DNA of 64,000 nt from Montifringilla adamsi (taxonomy: Eukaryota; Chordata; Aves; Passeriformes; Passeridae), in the NCBI GenBank assembly GCA_017590115.1, contig JAGGNK010012003.1, forward strand, positions 1,554,345 to 1,618,344. Direction: 5' to 3'. A program made the translations under genes and the position numbers. Positions 36,241-49,139 of this stretch are shown piece by piece. Under the pieces are notes generated by a model that was given only the letters and a program-made list of their open reading frames with translations, was not told where the DNA came from and made no database searches. The number at the start of each line of letters is the position of its first letter. Positions within the stretch are counted from its first letter, which is position 1.

Positions 36241-37054
36241 TCCAGCTCTTTTTTTCCTCCCCTCTTACTTGCTCTTCTTTGCAGCAGCTCAGGACAGTGC
36301 CTGGCTGTTTAATTATTCCAGCTGGGAAAATAGTAAATTATTTCCTTCTATGAATTACTTGCATTCCTGGGAGAACAGGTTCCTGTCTAATATTTCTGGC
36401 ATCCTACCATTTGCCCACAGAGGGGAATGTTGCAGGGACCTGTCCTGGCAGGTCTGTTGAACCAGCAGTTAAGAGTTTGCAGGGCAGGGATACCTACCCA
36501 TTCCAGGAGCAAAGTACTGGATAGGTGTGGAAGTTGTAAGCTGACACTGGATGAGCTCCTTTGAGAGGCTCTAACAAACTGGTGAGGCAGCAGTACAGAG
36601 GGAAACAAATTGGGTTAAAATGACAGCATGTTTAGCTTCATTACATGACTCTGATGGAACCTCACCCTCGATGCTTCATTCATTTCTGAGCACTTCACCA
36701 ACAGAAAGATAATAATGCTCTGCATTGCAGTGGCCCTGTCTCATCCAAACATCTTTAAATGATTTTACATATATTTACCGAGCCTCAAAAGGCACTGCTG
36801 AGATTTGTAAAGGCTGCACAGGAATCACTTTGCTAACCACATGTTTAGGAGCTGCCTCCAGTACCCAGCAAACATTCAGCAGGGCCCAGAGAATGCAGGC
36901 TTGGTTTGAAAATGGAGGGAATTTAGATAAAAGACAAATAATGACCTTATGTGCTATTATTTTGTTCATAGAATGCAAAAAGAGGAACCATGCCAGATAG
37001 CTCTAAGCCCTTGCATCCTGAATAAAGTAAAGAATAATACATTCTAGCACAGTT

Positions 37055-37157
37055 GTTTGGAGCAGCCTGGTCTAGTGGAAGGTGTCCCTGCCCATGGAAC
37101 AAGATGAGATTTAAGGTCACTTCCAATCCAAACCATCCTGTGGTTTTATGGTTCTGT
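37055..37157 (+). mobile_element. CR1 LINE 3'-end fragment
   Basis: GGAGCAGCCTGGTCTAGTGG, AAGGTGTCCCTGCCCATGG, then a short deletion, TTTAAGGTCACTTCCAATCC, AAACCATCCTGTGGTTTTATG and GGTTCTGT form the CR1 tail including the terminal near-8-bp repeats. Confidence 0.9.
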
Positions 37158-37714
37158 GTGGGCTCTTTAAATTGCTTTTTAAAGGAATAATAGTGGCATA
37201 TATTCCCCTGGGAAGGAGGACTTTTTTTTTTTTTCCTCAAAAGGGTTTTTTTTTCTTTGCAAAAAACCAGCAAGCCCAGAGCTCTGGGTCATACCCAGGT
37301 CTCAGCTCTCCTGGCATGATGGAAACAACCACTGCTGGTAGCTCAGGTGTGACCAGGAGTCTTGGGTGCACAAGATGGGTGAAAAACCCCCCAAATGGGC
37401 AATGTTATGGACAGGACTTAATTGATTTTAAAGAAAACAACAAGATTTGTGTCTATGGGGTGAGGAGACAGCTGGAGAAGTAGCAGAGGATGTGCTAATG
37501 AGGGCATGACTTGGATTTCTGTCTGAAGAGTTAATTATTGCCCCAGTCTTATCAGAAGTGGCAAAGTGTCTTTGATCAATAGGACTGGCCAAGACTTTGC
37601 TTTCAGTTTCCAAAATCCCAAGCAGCACCCTGGGGTTGGCAGCACATCAGGGCACTGATGCCAGAGTGACTCAGGAGGGAGAGCAGCACCTCACAGCTCT
37701 GATCCTGACCCACA

Positions 37715-37775
37715 AATCCATGGAATTGTTGGGGTGGGGAAGGACCTTAAAGCTTAAACCTTCCACCAGAGCAGG
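37715..37775 (-). mobile_element. Short CR1 LINE tail remnant
   Basis: AATTGTTGGGGTGGGGAAGG followed by ACCTTAAAG and CCTTCCACCAGA resembles a reversed and internally deleted CR1 tail. Confidence 0.45.
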
Positions 37776-40143
37776 TGGTGGTGATTTAATCAGGGTAAAT
37801 CACTTTATTCTGGCAGCTCCCAGCCTGCTCTCGAGCAGTGCCACCATGAAGAATTCCTTGGGAAGTCACAGCCCTGGCCGTGCTCACGGAGGCAGCAGAG
37901 GAGGATGTGATTTGTAGCTCCCTCCTAATCTGCATTATCTCCATAATTAATCTCTTTGTCTTTGGAGCTAATGATTTTTGAGGTGCAGGAGAGCAGGGAG
38001 GTGTATTTGACCCAAATCTCAGAGCTGGGGCTGTCTGAGGAACGAGAAAGGGCAAGGCCACCACCAGCAAATGCTCTCTGCTGGGAAAAATCCACATTTC
38101 CTGGGCTTAGGGACACTGAGCCCCAGCTGCTGCTTCAGCAAATCTTCCTCACATCCAACCCAAATTTTCCTGACTTTCCAAGGGGCAGGAGCCAGCTCCA
38201 AAGCTCCAGCAGGAGCCAGGCTGGAGTGCTTTGCATGCATAATTGTTTGGTTTGTAAGCAGTATCTGTAAAAATCCTTCGTGAGACACTCCAGTGCTTTG
38301 AGTCTCTGCTTTTTAAAGGGTAAATACATGAAGTGGTTTTAAATTTTTAAAATTTTGTTTGGGTTTATTTGAAATTTTATCCTTTTTAAAATGTCTTGCA
38401 TGGACTAACGCAGGACTTCTGCCTCCCAACCTATCGTGGTCACTTTGGGCTGTAACCAAAGGATCCCTTTGCTTCTAACATGAGTCAATTATCAATATTT
38501 TCTACAGGGGCTTGGAAATTTCTGTTTCAGATTTTTTTGGAGGCCATAATCTCTGCCTCCCTGTCCTTGGTCATTTCCCAGCACATGAAATCAGGTTATG
38601 GGAGTGATTTCATGAGTGAAAGTAGTTCTGACACCACTTCTTGTCTGAAATATCTGGAACTTTGTAGCCAAAAATATCAGAATATTGTCATTGTTGTTGA
38701 TGTTCAGTTTCCAGAAATACTAAAAAATTACATTTTATTTTAATTTCTGTTTTACAACACAGGTGCTCTGAAAGGACAGAGAATGGAAAGGACATTTTCT
38801 GATTTTTTAAAATGTATTTTTCTCATTATCCTGAGCTGCAAAAAAAGAAAACCTGTTGTGACCAGGGATGGATCTGAAGGATTTTACTCCATGTAGGTGA
38901 ATCTTCCCTCTCTCTACACTTTCCTCTTTCAGATCAGTAAAATCAAATGTTTTGTGTGCTCCTGGCAGGTTCCTGTGCTGCACCTACCACAGTGGCATTT
39001 TACAGATATTTCCATTTACTCCCCAGAGTGCTGGACTGACTCTGCCTCTGGCACGTGGCTGCAGTGACACCCAGGAGCTCAGCAGCATCACACCAGAGTC
39101 TGTGCTCTTCTACAAGCCAGGACTTTCTCACACTCTGCTTTTACATCTGAAGCTCAGATTAGTTCATTTACATTAACCCTTCTTCTGCCAGTGCCCATCT
39201 CCCCTCAGCAGGATAAACAATCTGCTTTCATGGTGTATTTTCTTGGCTGCATGCATCATAACTGGCTGGCAGAAAACTTCACAATCCTTTGCTCCTTCAG
39301 AAATATACTTTATCTATCCAATATTTTTTTTCCCTTTATGCCCATAATTAGTTATTAACAAAATAAATACATTTTCAGCCTACACCTCGCCCAGTTCAAC
39401 ATATCTCATATAGTATTCAAATTAGAAACATATGATCCTGATAAACCAAACTTTTATAAAGTCTAATTCCCCAAGATTTAATCTGCTGTCCAGGAAGGCA
39501 GGAGGGTCAAGAGTTGAATGACAGATGGTTGTTATTTATAGGTTTAGGTAATTACTGTGTTTGTAACACAAACAGTCCCTTTCTTGCTGGAAATCTTAAC
39601 AGTCTGAAACTAAAAAGTGAAAAGAAAGTGATGTAAATAAATAAGAATTCAGTTTCTACTTGCAGTGCTCATATTCAGCCATTCCTGCCCTTAACACCTC
39701 CTGGCTTCTCTCTGGATGTGACTTCAGCCACCTTTCCATGTGGGAATAAATCCAAACAAAGTTTTCATCCTCTGCTACAAACCACATGAGGCACAAGCAC
39801 CAGATTTAAAACAGCAGTAAAGACAAGATTGGTTTCAAAACATAGAACTTCCCAAGGTTTGGATTCACCACTGGAAAAGTTTGATACAAATCTTTCAAGA
39901 ATTGGTGAGACATGGGGCTTCCTGTATTTTTTCAGCAATACTTTTCTTGGTTTGTTGTTTAATTCCCCCCCTTTTTTTTTTTTTTTCTTTCAGGTAATGA
40001 AAACACTTCAGCTTTCTTTATAATTATGGAGCAGAAGGATTGGATTAAGCTGCACCCGAGACGAGAAAATCGACTTTTTTTTTCCTTTGGGAAGTCACCT
40101 CCAATCTTCCTTTCTCCCAGCACCAATGGATCCATGGACTCAC

Positions 40144-40350
40144 CTGGATCTCCCCGGCTCCTTCTCCTGCTCCTGTGCGCTGCTGGCTGGTAAATACTAC
40201 AGGAGCTGCTGAGGAACAGGATGGAGGTGCTGACCTTCCCTTCCCTCAGCCTGGAGTTCTTCAAAGCCAGCCCCAGGGACTTCACATTAAATAGAGGAGC
40301 CAAGGCAGGAGAGCTCTGCTCCCCCTTCTGTTTGGCTTCCACGGCTGAGT
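40144..40350 (-). promoter_or_regulatory. Candidate non-coding first exon / promoter region of FOXN1
   Basis: Minus strand shows a perfect CAG|GTGAGT donor at 40144/40143 at the edge of a locally GC-richer stretch (CCGGGGAGATCCAG, GCGCACAGGAGCAGG). A TATA-like CTATTTAATG lies about 150 bp upstream. FOXN1's first coding exon begins with an acceptor, so at least one upstream untranslated exon must exist. Position and orientation fit, but only RNA evidence could confirm it; a donor-like 9-mer can occur by chance. Confidence 0.25.
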
Positions 40351-41209
40351 TCTAAAAAAGCTGCACGGAGCTGTCAGAGGTTTCCTCTTACCTGGGTACT
40401 GAAGCACAACGGCGTGGTGCTGCTCCAGGACAGGATTAGGTCATTCAAACAGCCCTGCAGAGAGAGTGGAGCTCAGCGGGACGGAGGCTCCAAAGGCTGG
40501 AAAGATCTGATCTTACATCAGGTGAGAGAAGGCAGCTGGCTGGGCAAGCCAATAATTATGATATCAGCTCTTGTTCGCCTCAGGCACTCCTGCATTTAAT
40601 AAGAATACAAATATGACTAAGCTGCATTTTTTTTTTTTTCCCCCCTTGTTCTCTTGGTAATTCCTCAGAGAAGTTGGGCAGGTATGGAGCTCTAACTGTC
40701 TGGAAAGAGAGTGCTCCCTCTCCACCTCTCTGTTTTCCTTTTGATTTAAAATACCCATCTGGTACCGTGTTTTGCAAACCTATTATCCACCTGTGGTTAT
40801 TAAAAACACTCTTTCCTGGCATGGAGTTTGCCAGAGGATCCCAAAGCCTCCAGCTCCCAGAAGTAGGTGCCTTCCTTGCATTTGTTCAGCCTGAACTCCC
40901 AGCATGGAAAGGAGCCGTGGCTCCACGCTGGAATGTCAAAACATCTTGCACTGTTTAAAGCATCAGAGGAACACTACCAAACCAGGGCACTCAAGATTTT
41001 ATTCCTCCCCAAAAGTGTCTCACACAGGACTAAATCAGAGGACTAGGTTAGTGTGGGCCTGATTTTGTACACACGGTTCTGTGGGGAGGTGTTTTTGTGC
41101 GCAGATCCGTAGAGAGGAGCAGGAACTGAAATGTGCAGTTGCAGGAACGTGTGTTCTGCTGCCCTTACCTGGCTTTGTGCACACTCTCCAATCCCCTGAT
41201 CACACCTAC

Positions 41210-41316
41210 TGTAATAATACTCACCTACCTCATAGGGTGTTGTGGGGATTAATTAATGTTTGTAAAGTGCTTTGAAGATGAAAAGCCCTGAATGAGTGCT
41301 AAATATAATTATCATC
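41210..41316 (+). mobile_element. Ancient SINE/LINE tail (amniote MIR- or L2-like)
   Basis: GTAATAATACTCACCTACCT, CATAGGGTGTTGTGGGGATT, AATTAATGTTTGTAAAGTGC, TTTGAAGATGAAAAGCCCTG and GAGTGCTAAATATAATTATC match in order the 3' part of ancient MIR/L2-type elements known in amniotes. Good preservation in a bird is noteworthy because such elements are scarce there. Subfamily not assigned. Confidence 0.6.
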
Positions 41317-43570
41317 ATTCCACAAAACAGTAGAAACATCTCCATGGCCCCCAGGTCGTTGTATAGGTACACCCATGTTTATCTCCCACGATTATGGTCA
41401 GATACTGAACAAGGCATTGAAACTTTGATAAAAATTCCCTCTCTGCTCTGGAGGATGACTTTAAATTCATGTTAAGTCCATGCTATTCGTGAAGTGGTTT
41501 TTTGTGATGCCTGTTGGAGAATATTTCACACTGATCTGTGATAGAAAAGCTCTGCCAGGGCATCCACATGACACAAAAACAGGAAAATCCATGTTTTCAC
41601 CTGTGATGAATTATTTCCTATCACGAGTTTGCCGGTTTGATTTCATTAAATCTATCAGAGGCTTCTGATACTAGAAATGAAGACTTTGTCCATTTATCTG
41701 CTGGATCTTCTAATAATGTGCAGTGTTGGTGGATATGCTCTTTCCTGTCTGGAAGATGCCAAAGATAGTGCTGGGTAATGACTTGACTTTCCCAAGGACT
41801 TCCACGTTTGATGTTCCTCAGAGCTGTGTGTCTAAAGCTGCCAGGGAAGGTTCTGGGATGACACTCCACATCTCCTCTTCATTATTCCCAAATTCTGCAG
41901 CACCTTTAATCTCCAGCCCTCACTGTGATGGCTGGGACAGACAAACCTGAGGTGGTTTTTGTGTGGGGACAGCCCAGAAGCAAAGGCAGCCCCTGGCCTG
42001 GGTGTCCCCCCAGGCTCCTGGGGTGCAGCTGCTGGCCCCTAAATTTGCTGTTTTAACACCAGCCTGCTGGGTGTGCTCCCTCCAGCTGGAGTCAGTGCAG
42101 AGATAAGAGCCTGAATGAGAGTGAGCCACTGGCTGGAGAGCATTATCTCTTCATTCCTGGGATGAGTATCAGGAGGAAATACCCAGAGGAAAGCAGGCTG
42201 TCAGAATTTGCTGCACATTTTCCTGTTTCTTACCAACGTGGGTCACGGCCCTGGATCAGCTTCCACTTTTGTGGATGTGAGGAGCACAGCCCAGCACTGC
42301 TTCGTGGGATCTCTCCTCTCCAGTGGCAAAACAGTTTTGTGGCATTTAAAACCAGCAATTTTTTCCCCTTAGAGAGTTTTGTTTAAAGCAGTTTTTTCTT
42401 CAGGAGGTGCAGATGAACAACAGGAGAGATCAAGGTGTTTAAATCAGAACAACCTTGGTTTTGTCAGATCCAGACTAGACTACTGCAATGTGATAACTTT
42501 ATATCTCTCCTTGGTCTGGGCTCTTATGGAGAGACTGAGCTGTTGATTTGCTGTACTGGCAGTGATGCTAAACTGTTAAATTCTGTTCCCTAATCTGACA
42601 TTTAATTTTAGGGGGGAAGAATTAAAATTACAGCCATCAAAGTTGTAAAGTAAATATTCAAAAAGCGAGTCAGTGGAACCAATTCAGTGCTGTCTGACTG
42701 TGTCCTCAGTCTGAAGTAACAATGGCAGGTGGAAATAGTTCCTATCTGCTTCCAAGGGCTCCTTGTTTTCCACAGTTTGATCCTTGTCCCAGAAGTTTTC
42801 CCTGGACTGGTGCTTTCTGCTTTCCAAAGGAAGTGGAAAAGCTGAGCTCAAAGCTGTGCATGACACCCTGTGTGCAATTCAGAGCGTTTGATCAATTTTA
42901 GCATTAAATATGCTTCGATTCCTTGACATGGAAAAGCACTGCTGACCTCATTATAAACCCCTCCTGCTATTTATAATTGACAAGAACAGTCTTGTTGATC
43001 TGGAAATTTGTCAACCAGTAGTTCTCTCTATGAACTTCACTTTTTGCCCAGCCAAAGCATAAATTAATCCCTTTGATTCAATATTCCTTCTCAATTTAGC
43101 AGTGGGATAATTGCTTATTTTTAATACATTGTTTATATTTTATTATGCAGTGATGGCAGCAGTATTTGTTATCATAAATAGCTTTGTAGGCTTACAATTT
43201 TTCTATCCTAACATTTGGATGATAAGCTTACAAAATGACTTAGGATGTAATCTAACCAGCTATTCTGCCACCATTAAATAGGAAAAGTGGCCCAGCATCT
43301 CTCCCTTGGGATCACCTGAGGGGAGACACACCTGGGTGTAACTTTACCCGTCTGCTGGGCTGCCTTTAAATAGTAGTTAGGACTTGCTTTTTATCTTCTG
43401 AGATATCCCTAGGGAATACACACCTTGGTTTAACCTACATACACTCCAGTCCATTTCTGTCCCTCAGAAGTAATCACAAGTGCATTTATCTGGCAGTTTG
43501 ATGTGTGGAGAAAAACACATTGGCTCAGCTGAGCTTGGCACTGTCAGCATCCCAAATATTTCACCAAACC

Positions 43571-43692
43571 AGAGAATGCTTTGGGCTGCAAGGGACCTTG
43601 AAGACCATTTTGTTCCACTCCCTGCCATGAGCAGGGACACCTTCCACTAAACCAGGTTGTTCCAACCTGGACTTGAGCAATTCCAAGGGTTT
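43571..43692 (-). mobile_element. CR1 LINE 3'-end fragment
   Basis: AGAGAATGCTTTGGGCTGCA, AGGGACCTTGAAGACCATTT, CCCTGCCATGAGCAGGGACA, CCTTCCACTAAACCAGGTTG, TTCCAACCTGGACTTGAGCA: reverse complement of a CR1 tail. Confidence 0.9.
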
Positions 43693-44565
43693 AAGAGAGT
43701 ATAGTTCTCATTCCCTCTTCTTTTGGCCAAATTTATCTGTCTTTTGCCCTGTTATTGTTATAGAGGAGCTGTAAGCTGGAACAGTGAAGGATAAAATTCA
43801 CCAGGGAGATCTGAATTACAGCCTCCAAATCTGGCACACCCAGAAGATGCTCTTTTGTTGGCATTTGCAGAACTTTCAGCTTGCTAATTGTTCAATCTTA
43901 AATTAAAATACAAAGAACCATCATTACACACGAAATATCATTTCCTGACCAGTGATTTAGCGCTGCCCATAAAGCGCAGCATGAGGAGCAGTGTGGCAGC
44001 CACTGTAAGGTGTCATTTTGTTATTTTGGAAATGAGGCTGAGCTCAAGATGGTGTTAGACTTGACTCTGTGCCTTTCTGCTCTAGGTGAAATTCAGGAAG
44101 GTGATCTAGACACGTGTCACCAGCACTGGGCTTTGCTTTGCATTTTTGACAAGACTGCTCTTAGTGTGCAGCTTTCAGTGCAGAAGGGAGATAATTAATT
44201 AAAGAGAGACAGAGATTGGGCTAATAATTGGGAGTAATAATCTCTGATTGGCCTCACAGGTTTATTTTGTTCCGTGCTTAGTTATTTGGTCCTTCTGTGT
44301 TCAGTAGCAGAACCCTGCATTGTTCCAGGCTAGCTGGAGCTGGATCCTTCTCCTGTCCTCAGGAAGGAATTCCCGTTCCTCCTTGGAGCTGATCACTGTA
44401 GAAATACAGAATTCCAGGCCTCAGAACCAGGTTGGAATGCCCTGTAACAGATCATAAACCTTCTCTCCTCACAGAACATAGTGAAGAGTTGGCAGCATTC
44501 TGTCAACTTTCCCTTTTTTGTTGACACTGCACTTCAGAAAAAGCCTTTTGTGATTTTCCCCCCCA

Positions 44566-44567
<2 letters not shown>

Positions 44568-44598
<31 letters not shown>
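44568..44598. repeat. Poly(T) run
   Basis: 31 uninterrupted T preceded by a short C run (CCCCCCCACC). No mobile element body was identified next to it. Confidence 0.9.
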
Positions 44599-44601
<3 letters not shown>

Positions 44602-45889
44602 ACAAGGTTAACAGAAAGGGAGCAGGCTTTCCTAGCCTGCAGCTGCTGGATAAGTGGTAGCTTGGCAGGCTGTCTTTGTTTGTTTGGTCTTATGGCTTCT
44701 GCATTTTTGGCTGCCAGGCTGTTTCCAACATCACAGAGCTGTGCGGAGCGAGGCTGTCGGGGGAGTTCTGGTGGCAGGACAAGGAAAGGAGAGATCCTGC
44801 CTTCCACCAGCTCCCAGAGCATGGGAACTGGATGGATGTCAAAGCCAGGGGTGTAGAAGAAGGTGGCCAATGTCACAAGACAAGGAGGGAACCCCAGCAG
44901 TGCTGCTGATGGAGGAGGGGTTGTTCCTCTGTCCCGTCTGAGCAGGACCTTCCGAAGGTCAGACCCCAGCAGATTCAGAGCAGAATGCTGCTGCACCCTG
45001 GTTTTAAGGCCCTGAGGGACTGTGGGAGTTTCAAGAACATGTGGATCTCCAAGGGAGACCTTTGAACCACATGAGTCCTCCCAACCCAATCCTGTCACAC
45101 TCCTGACTCTGAATATGTCATGCAGGTTTGGCCACTTAGTGCCCAGGCATGAGCAGGGAAATGATCACTCATCCATGACTTCATTCTGTTGTTTCTAAGG
45201 CTTGCTGCCTGCTCTTTTTATTTTCCATTTATTTTAGGCTGAGTGGTGATTTCAGAGGTGTGGAATAACCCACACCTTCTTCCAGTAATGCCCAACTTTT
45301 TGTTCTTGGGTTGGTTTTTTTTTCTGTTCCTCCTTGCTGATGCTCTGTGGTGAACTTGCAGCATCGTTTCTGGAGCTGTGGCAGAGCTCAGAAGCTGAAT
45401 TAGTTTGTGAATAAGATGTTGCTTGGTGGTTCAGAGGAAAATGTTTGCAATTCACTGCACTTCACAGCCCAAGGTGAAACACTGTGCTCTGGCACTGTTC
45501 CTCTACAGCAGCAGGAGAGAATCTTGTTGGAATTGCTGGAGTGTCTCTCCACATCCTCAGCTTGCAAAGCCTCCTAAATCCCTTCCAAAAAAATTATGAA
45601 TTCAGGAATATTGCTTTGGATTTTGCCTTGCTCAGTGTATTTTCTATAGAAGTCAGAGAATCCTTCAGCTAGAGATAAAACACAAAACCCTCTTGGCACC
45701 ACAACCTTTAACCAAGTTTCTCTCCAGTTAGTGACATGATTGGTTCTAAACAGGATGATTAATATTTAGCCAGCTAGAAGACAGCTAACAGTGTTTTACT
45801 CCTGCCAGAGGCTTAGGCTAGCACATGATTATCTTCTTATAACTGGCTTGGCAGAAACGTGTGTGTGTGTGTTGGTTTGGTGCTTCTTT

Positions 45890-45892
<3 letters not shown>

Positions 45893-45921
<29 letters not shown>

Positions 45922-45952
45922 CCCCCTCTACCCTTTTTTATAAAAAATTTGG

Positions 45953-45993
<41 letters not shown>
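45893..45993. repeat. Two long poly(T) runs separated by a short spacer
   Basis: About 27 T, then CCCCCTCTACCC and TTATAAAAAATTTGGGG, then about 38 T. Length in the assembly is likely unreliable. Confidence 0.85.
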
Positions 45994-45995
<2 letters not shown>

Positions 45996-46277
45996 CCCCT
46001 TAACCATGTCTAATAACCAGAACAACTGGTCCGTCTTCTTTCCTTCTTGGAGTGTGTGCTTGGATGTTCCTGACTGCTCCATGAGCAGCCAGTGCCAACA
46101 CATGCACACCCTTTTTGTGTTTCTCCACTTCCACAGAATCTGGGGGAATGATTTTCCCAAGATTTCCCAAGTATCAATGGGAGAAATACAGATGCATCAG
46201 CAGAACTGGGTTTCATCCAACCATCAGGGTTGTATTGCAGAAAATCTGGTTCAGGAGCACAACTCAGATTCAGCTCT

Positions 46278-46352
46278 CGAATCACAGAGTCCCAGGATGG
46301 TTTGGGTTGGAAGGGACCTTAAAGATCATCCCATTCCAAGCCCTACCCAAAC
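46278..46352 (-). mobile_element. CR1 LINE 3'-end fragment
   Basis: CGAATCACAGAGTCCCAGGA, TGGTTTGGGTTGGAAGGGAC, CTTAAAGATCATCCCATTCC, AAGCCCTACCC: close to the CR1 tail in reverse complement, and one of the least diverged copies in the window. Confidence 0.92.
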
Positions 46353-48679
46353 ATCAACCAGGCTGAAATGTGAATTTCGTGGGAGCTCCTGAAGAGAGCA
46401 CAGTTATACCTGCAGGACTGACAGGTGAAGCTGACGGGTGTGTGATATCACCCCTCCAAGGTGTTTTCTCAAATCCTACCAGCCATTCTTGCGTTGATTT
46501 TGAAACAGAAAGGAGCACTGGGAAGAGCTGGCCTGGGACACTGGAAAGCACTGACACACTTGGGTTTTCCTGACCAATGACAATGCAAACACAGCCTGGG
46601 ATGAATTATTTGAGCCAGACTAGAGCAGTGCCTGGGTTTAGGGAAATAAGCAGCATGTTCAGCAGGAAGGTTATGTAGTTACAGCTGTCTGCAGTCAGGC
46701 TTTGAGCTGACCTCCCAGCTCCTCTGTTCAGGACTTTGCAGCCATCAGGTCAATAATCAGAATTCCCAGGTTCCCCCAGTCCTGTCCAAACCATTTCCCC
46801 ATCTTTCCTGGACCATCTTCATCTTCACCTTCACCCCCAATAGTGGAAAACACAAAAACTTTGCGCTTCCTCAAACAGCCACTGAAATCATCCCAGAGGT
46901 ATTATCTTAAAAATGAGAAAATGATTCAATGAAAGAAGGGGTGAATCACGTAAATACCCAGAGTGTTGTACCTCAGCAATGTCCCTCCCTTCTGAGTACA
47001 AAGCAAAGAACAAAAGCAGGCTGCTGCCTGGCATGGGCCCCTCCTAGATGACTTACTGGGACTGTGAAATCATCAGAAGCCTCAGAAAGAAGTGCTTAGG
47101 CAGCGTTTATAACTTGATTTTCTTCTCTTCAGTCCTCTGTGAGCGTGGACCTGCTCACTGTGTTTAGTCCACGAGATGGATGAGGAAGGCAAATATTTAA
47201 TGCTCACAGAATTCTGGATGCCTTTTACATTTTAGAGGCTGACAATGGGTTTTTTTAGAGCTAAAACATTGCATGGTGGAAGGGGCATAAACATTATAAG
47301 GTCATGAAAATATGAAACCGCATTTTTATTGCTGAGGATGATTTTAAACACACTCTTAGAAAACAGGCAATGTGAAATCTTGTCTGTTCAAAGGGAGAGT
47401 TATAATGGGAGGTAAAAATCCTCAGCAGGCCATTAATTCCTCTCTGGCAGCCAAACCAAGATTGCTTCAGCACTTAGAGGAGCTTCAGTTAGAATGAAAT
47501 ATTGATCTCAGATTGCCAGATTTAAAATTAAGTGTGTGAGACACAAGAGTCACAGTAATCCACTCTAGAAGGTACTTAGTGCAAAGTGTGCTGTGAAAGA
47601 TCCTAATTATTTTATGAAAAATCGTTGTACAAAAGATGAAAAGACCCAAGGAGGATAAAAAGGAAGCAATTGCAACCCTGAGGTTTCCATTCTAAATTCA
47701 GTTTAAAACGTTTCAGCTTAAAACAAGTGTTTTGAGTCCGTGTGATTCTCCACAGGCTCCAGTCCATACAGCTCCTTAGGAAGAACAGGATCAGCTCTCC
47801 CTCATTGCCAGCCCTCTGTAAGTCCTGAGTTTTTAATGGTTTATTCAGTGAAATGGGAACACTCTGCAGCTACTCCACACTGCTGAAATGTCTTTGTCAG
47901 TGTTTTTTTTCCCTTTCTCATGGCCCTCCTCAGTTGTTTTTCTGCACTGTGTGCTTTTCACTCTGGCTCTTGTGACATCAGTGGCGAATGTCTGTGAGGA
48001 ATTGCCTCGGGCCAGTGTGACTTTCAAAGGATAAGACAATTTGTTCCCTTGCCAATGAACAGTTTATTACATTTCTAATTATTGTTATTAGTCTGGCAGG
48101 TGGTGCCATGCATGATATTTTTACAACTGCCAAAGATGCAGGTACTTCTTTCATGATGAAAAAATAACCTGAGTAAGATTTAAAGGAAAACCAGGTGCTC
48201 TGCTGTTGTATGTGCTGGATCATTCTTTGCACTAATGTGGTGCACTGGTTATTTTCAAATCTTAAGTTGAAACATCCTGACTCCTGAAAGATTTTGTTGT
48301 GAGACCAATTGTAATTAGAGTGTGTTAGCAGCCCAGGTTAGATATGGAGATTTCTCTCCCTCCCTCCCTCTCAAACTCTTTCCTCTAATCTTTATTACTC
48401 TACTTGTTGTGCAAATTAAAGACTCATCATATTTATAAACTCTAACTCAGAGTTCACGTTAATCACTGCCTAAGAATATTAAATACCCCTTTCCCAATGA
48501 AGATCTGGGTTCCTGAACACAGAGATTTGACTTTCTCTGCTCTGTGGGGTTGCATGCAGCCAGATTAAAGACATAAAAATGATATAAATACTCTGTGCTG
48601 GTGCAACACCTTAATATCCCTCTGGAGCAGCCCAGTCCAGTTCCACCCACTGCTCCCTGTGCAGAGCAGTTTATAAACT

Positions 48680-48782
48680 CTGAGCAACCTGATCTAGTGA
48701 AAGGTGTCCCTGCCCATGGCAGGGTGTTGGAACAAGATGGTTTTTAATGGTTTTTGCCTCAAACACTCCATTATTCCATGAC
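48680..48782 (+). mobile_element. CR1 LINE 3'-end fragment with internal change
   Basis: CTGAGCAACCTGATCTAGTG, AAAGGTGTCCCTGCCCATGG, CAGGGTGTTGGAACAAGATG, then a diverged TTTTTAATGG segment and CTCCATTATTCCATG. Confidence 0.88.
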
Positions 48783-49139
48783 AAATTGTGTCACTTGTGC
48801 CTTTTGCACTCTCCTGGTATTGTGTGGCAAAATACACTTTCTTAAAGCAGTTTCACACTGTTTATCCTGTAAATCCTGGATGATTTCATGTTACACTCTC
48901 ACTAAAGAGAAAAAATGAATTCAAAAGCAATAGAGAAATGAAACTGATTTATTCACTGATGGTTTCAACAGCCCAGCTGACAATAATTAGAAGGGCCAAA
49001 GTCCAGCTAGAACTTAATCTGACCACTGCTGTAAAAGGTAATAAAACTGTTCCTATAAATACATCAGTAACAGAGCAAGAGCCAAGGAGATTCTCCCTCC
49101 TTTACTGTCTGGAGAGGGAAGCCCATTGACAGCAGATGA

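Larger units (their letters stand above)
22143..40143. other. FOXN1 upstream region, no coding gene recognised
   Basis: About 18 kb upstream of FOXN1's first coding exon. If the candidate non-coding exon at 40144 is real this is FOXN1 intron 1, otherwise it is intergenic. Contents seen: 57-bp repeats at 25042-25196, a CTTTC microsatellite, poly(A) tracts at about 28777-28862, 29201-29299 and 31846-31869, a roughly 57-bp degenerate repeat at 35250-35425, and CR1 pieces. No open frame resembles a protein family I know. Confidence 0.6.

Noticed and set aside
44469..45098. 209-residue minus-strand open frame
   Set aside because: Runs through a poly(T) tract (poly-Lys), and has no conserved motif, splice context or codon pattern suggesting a gene.
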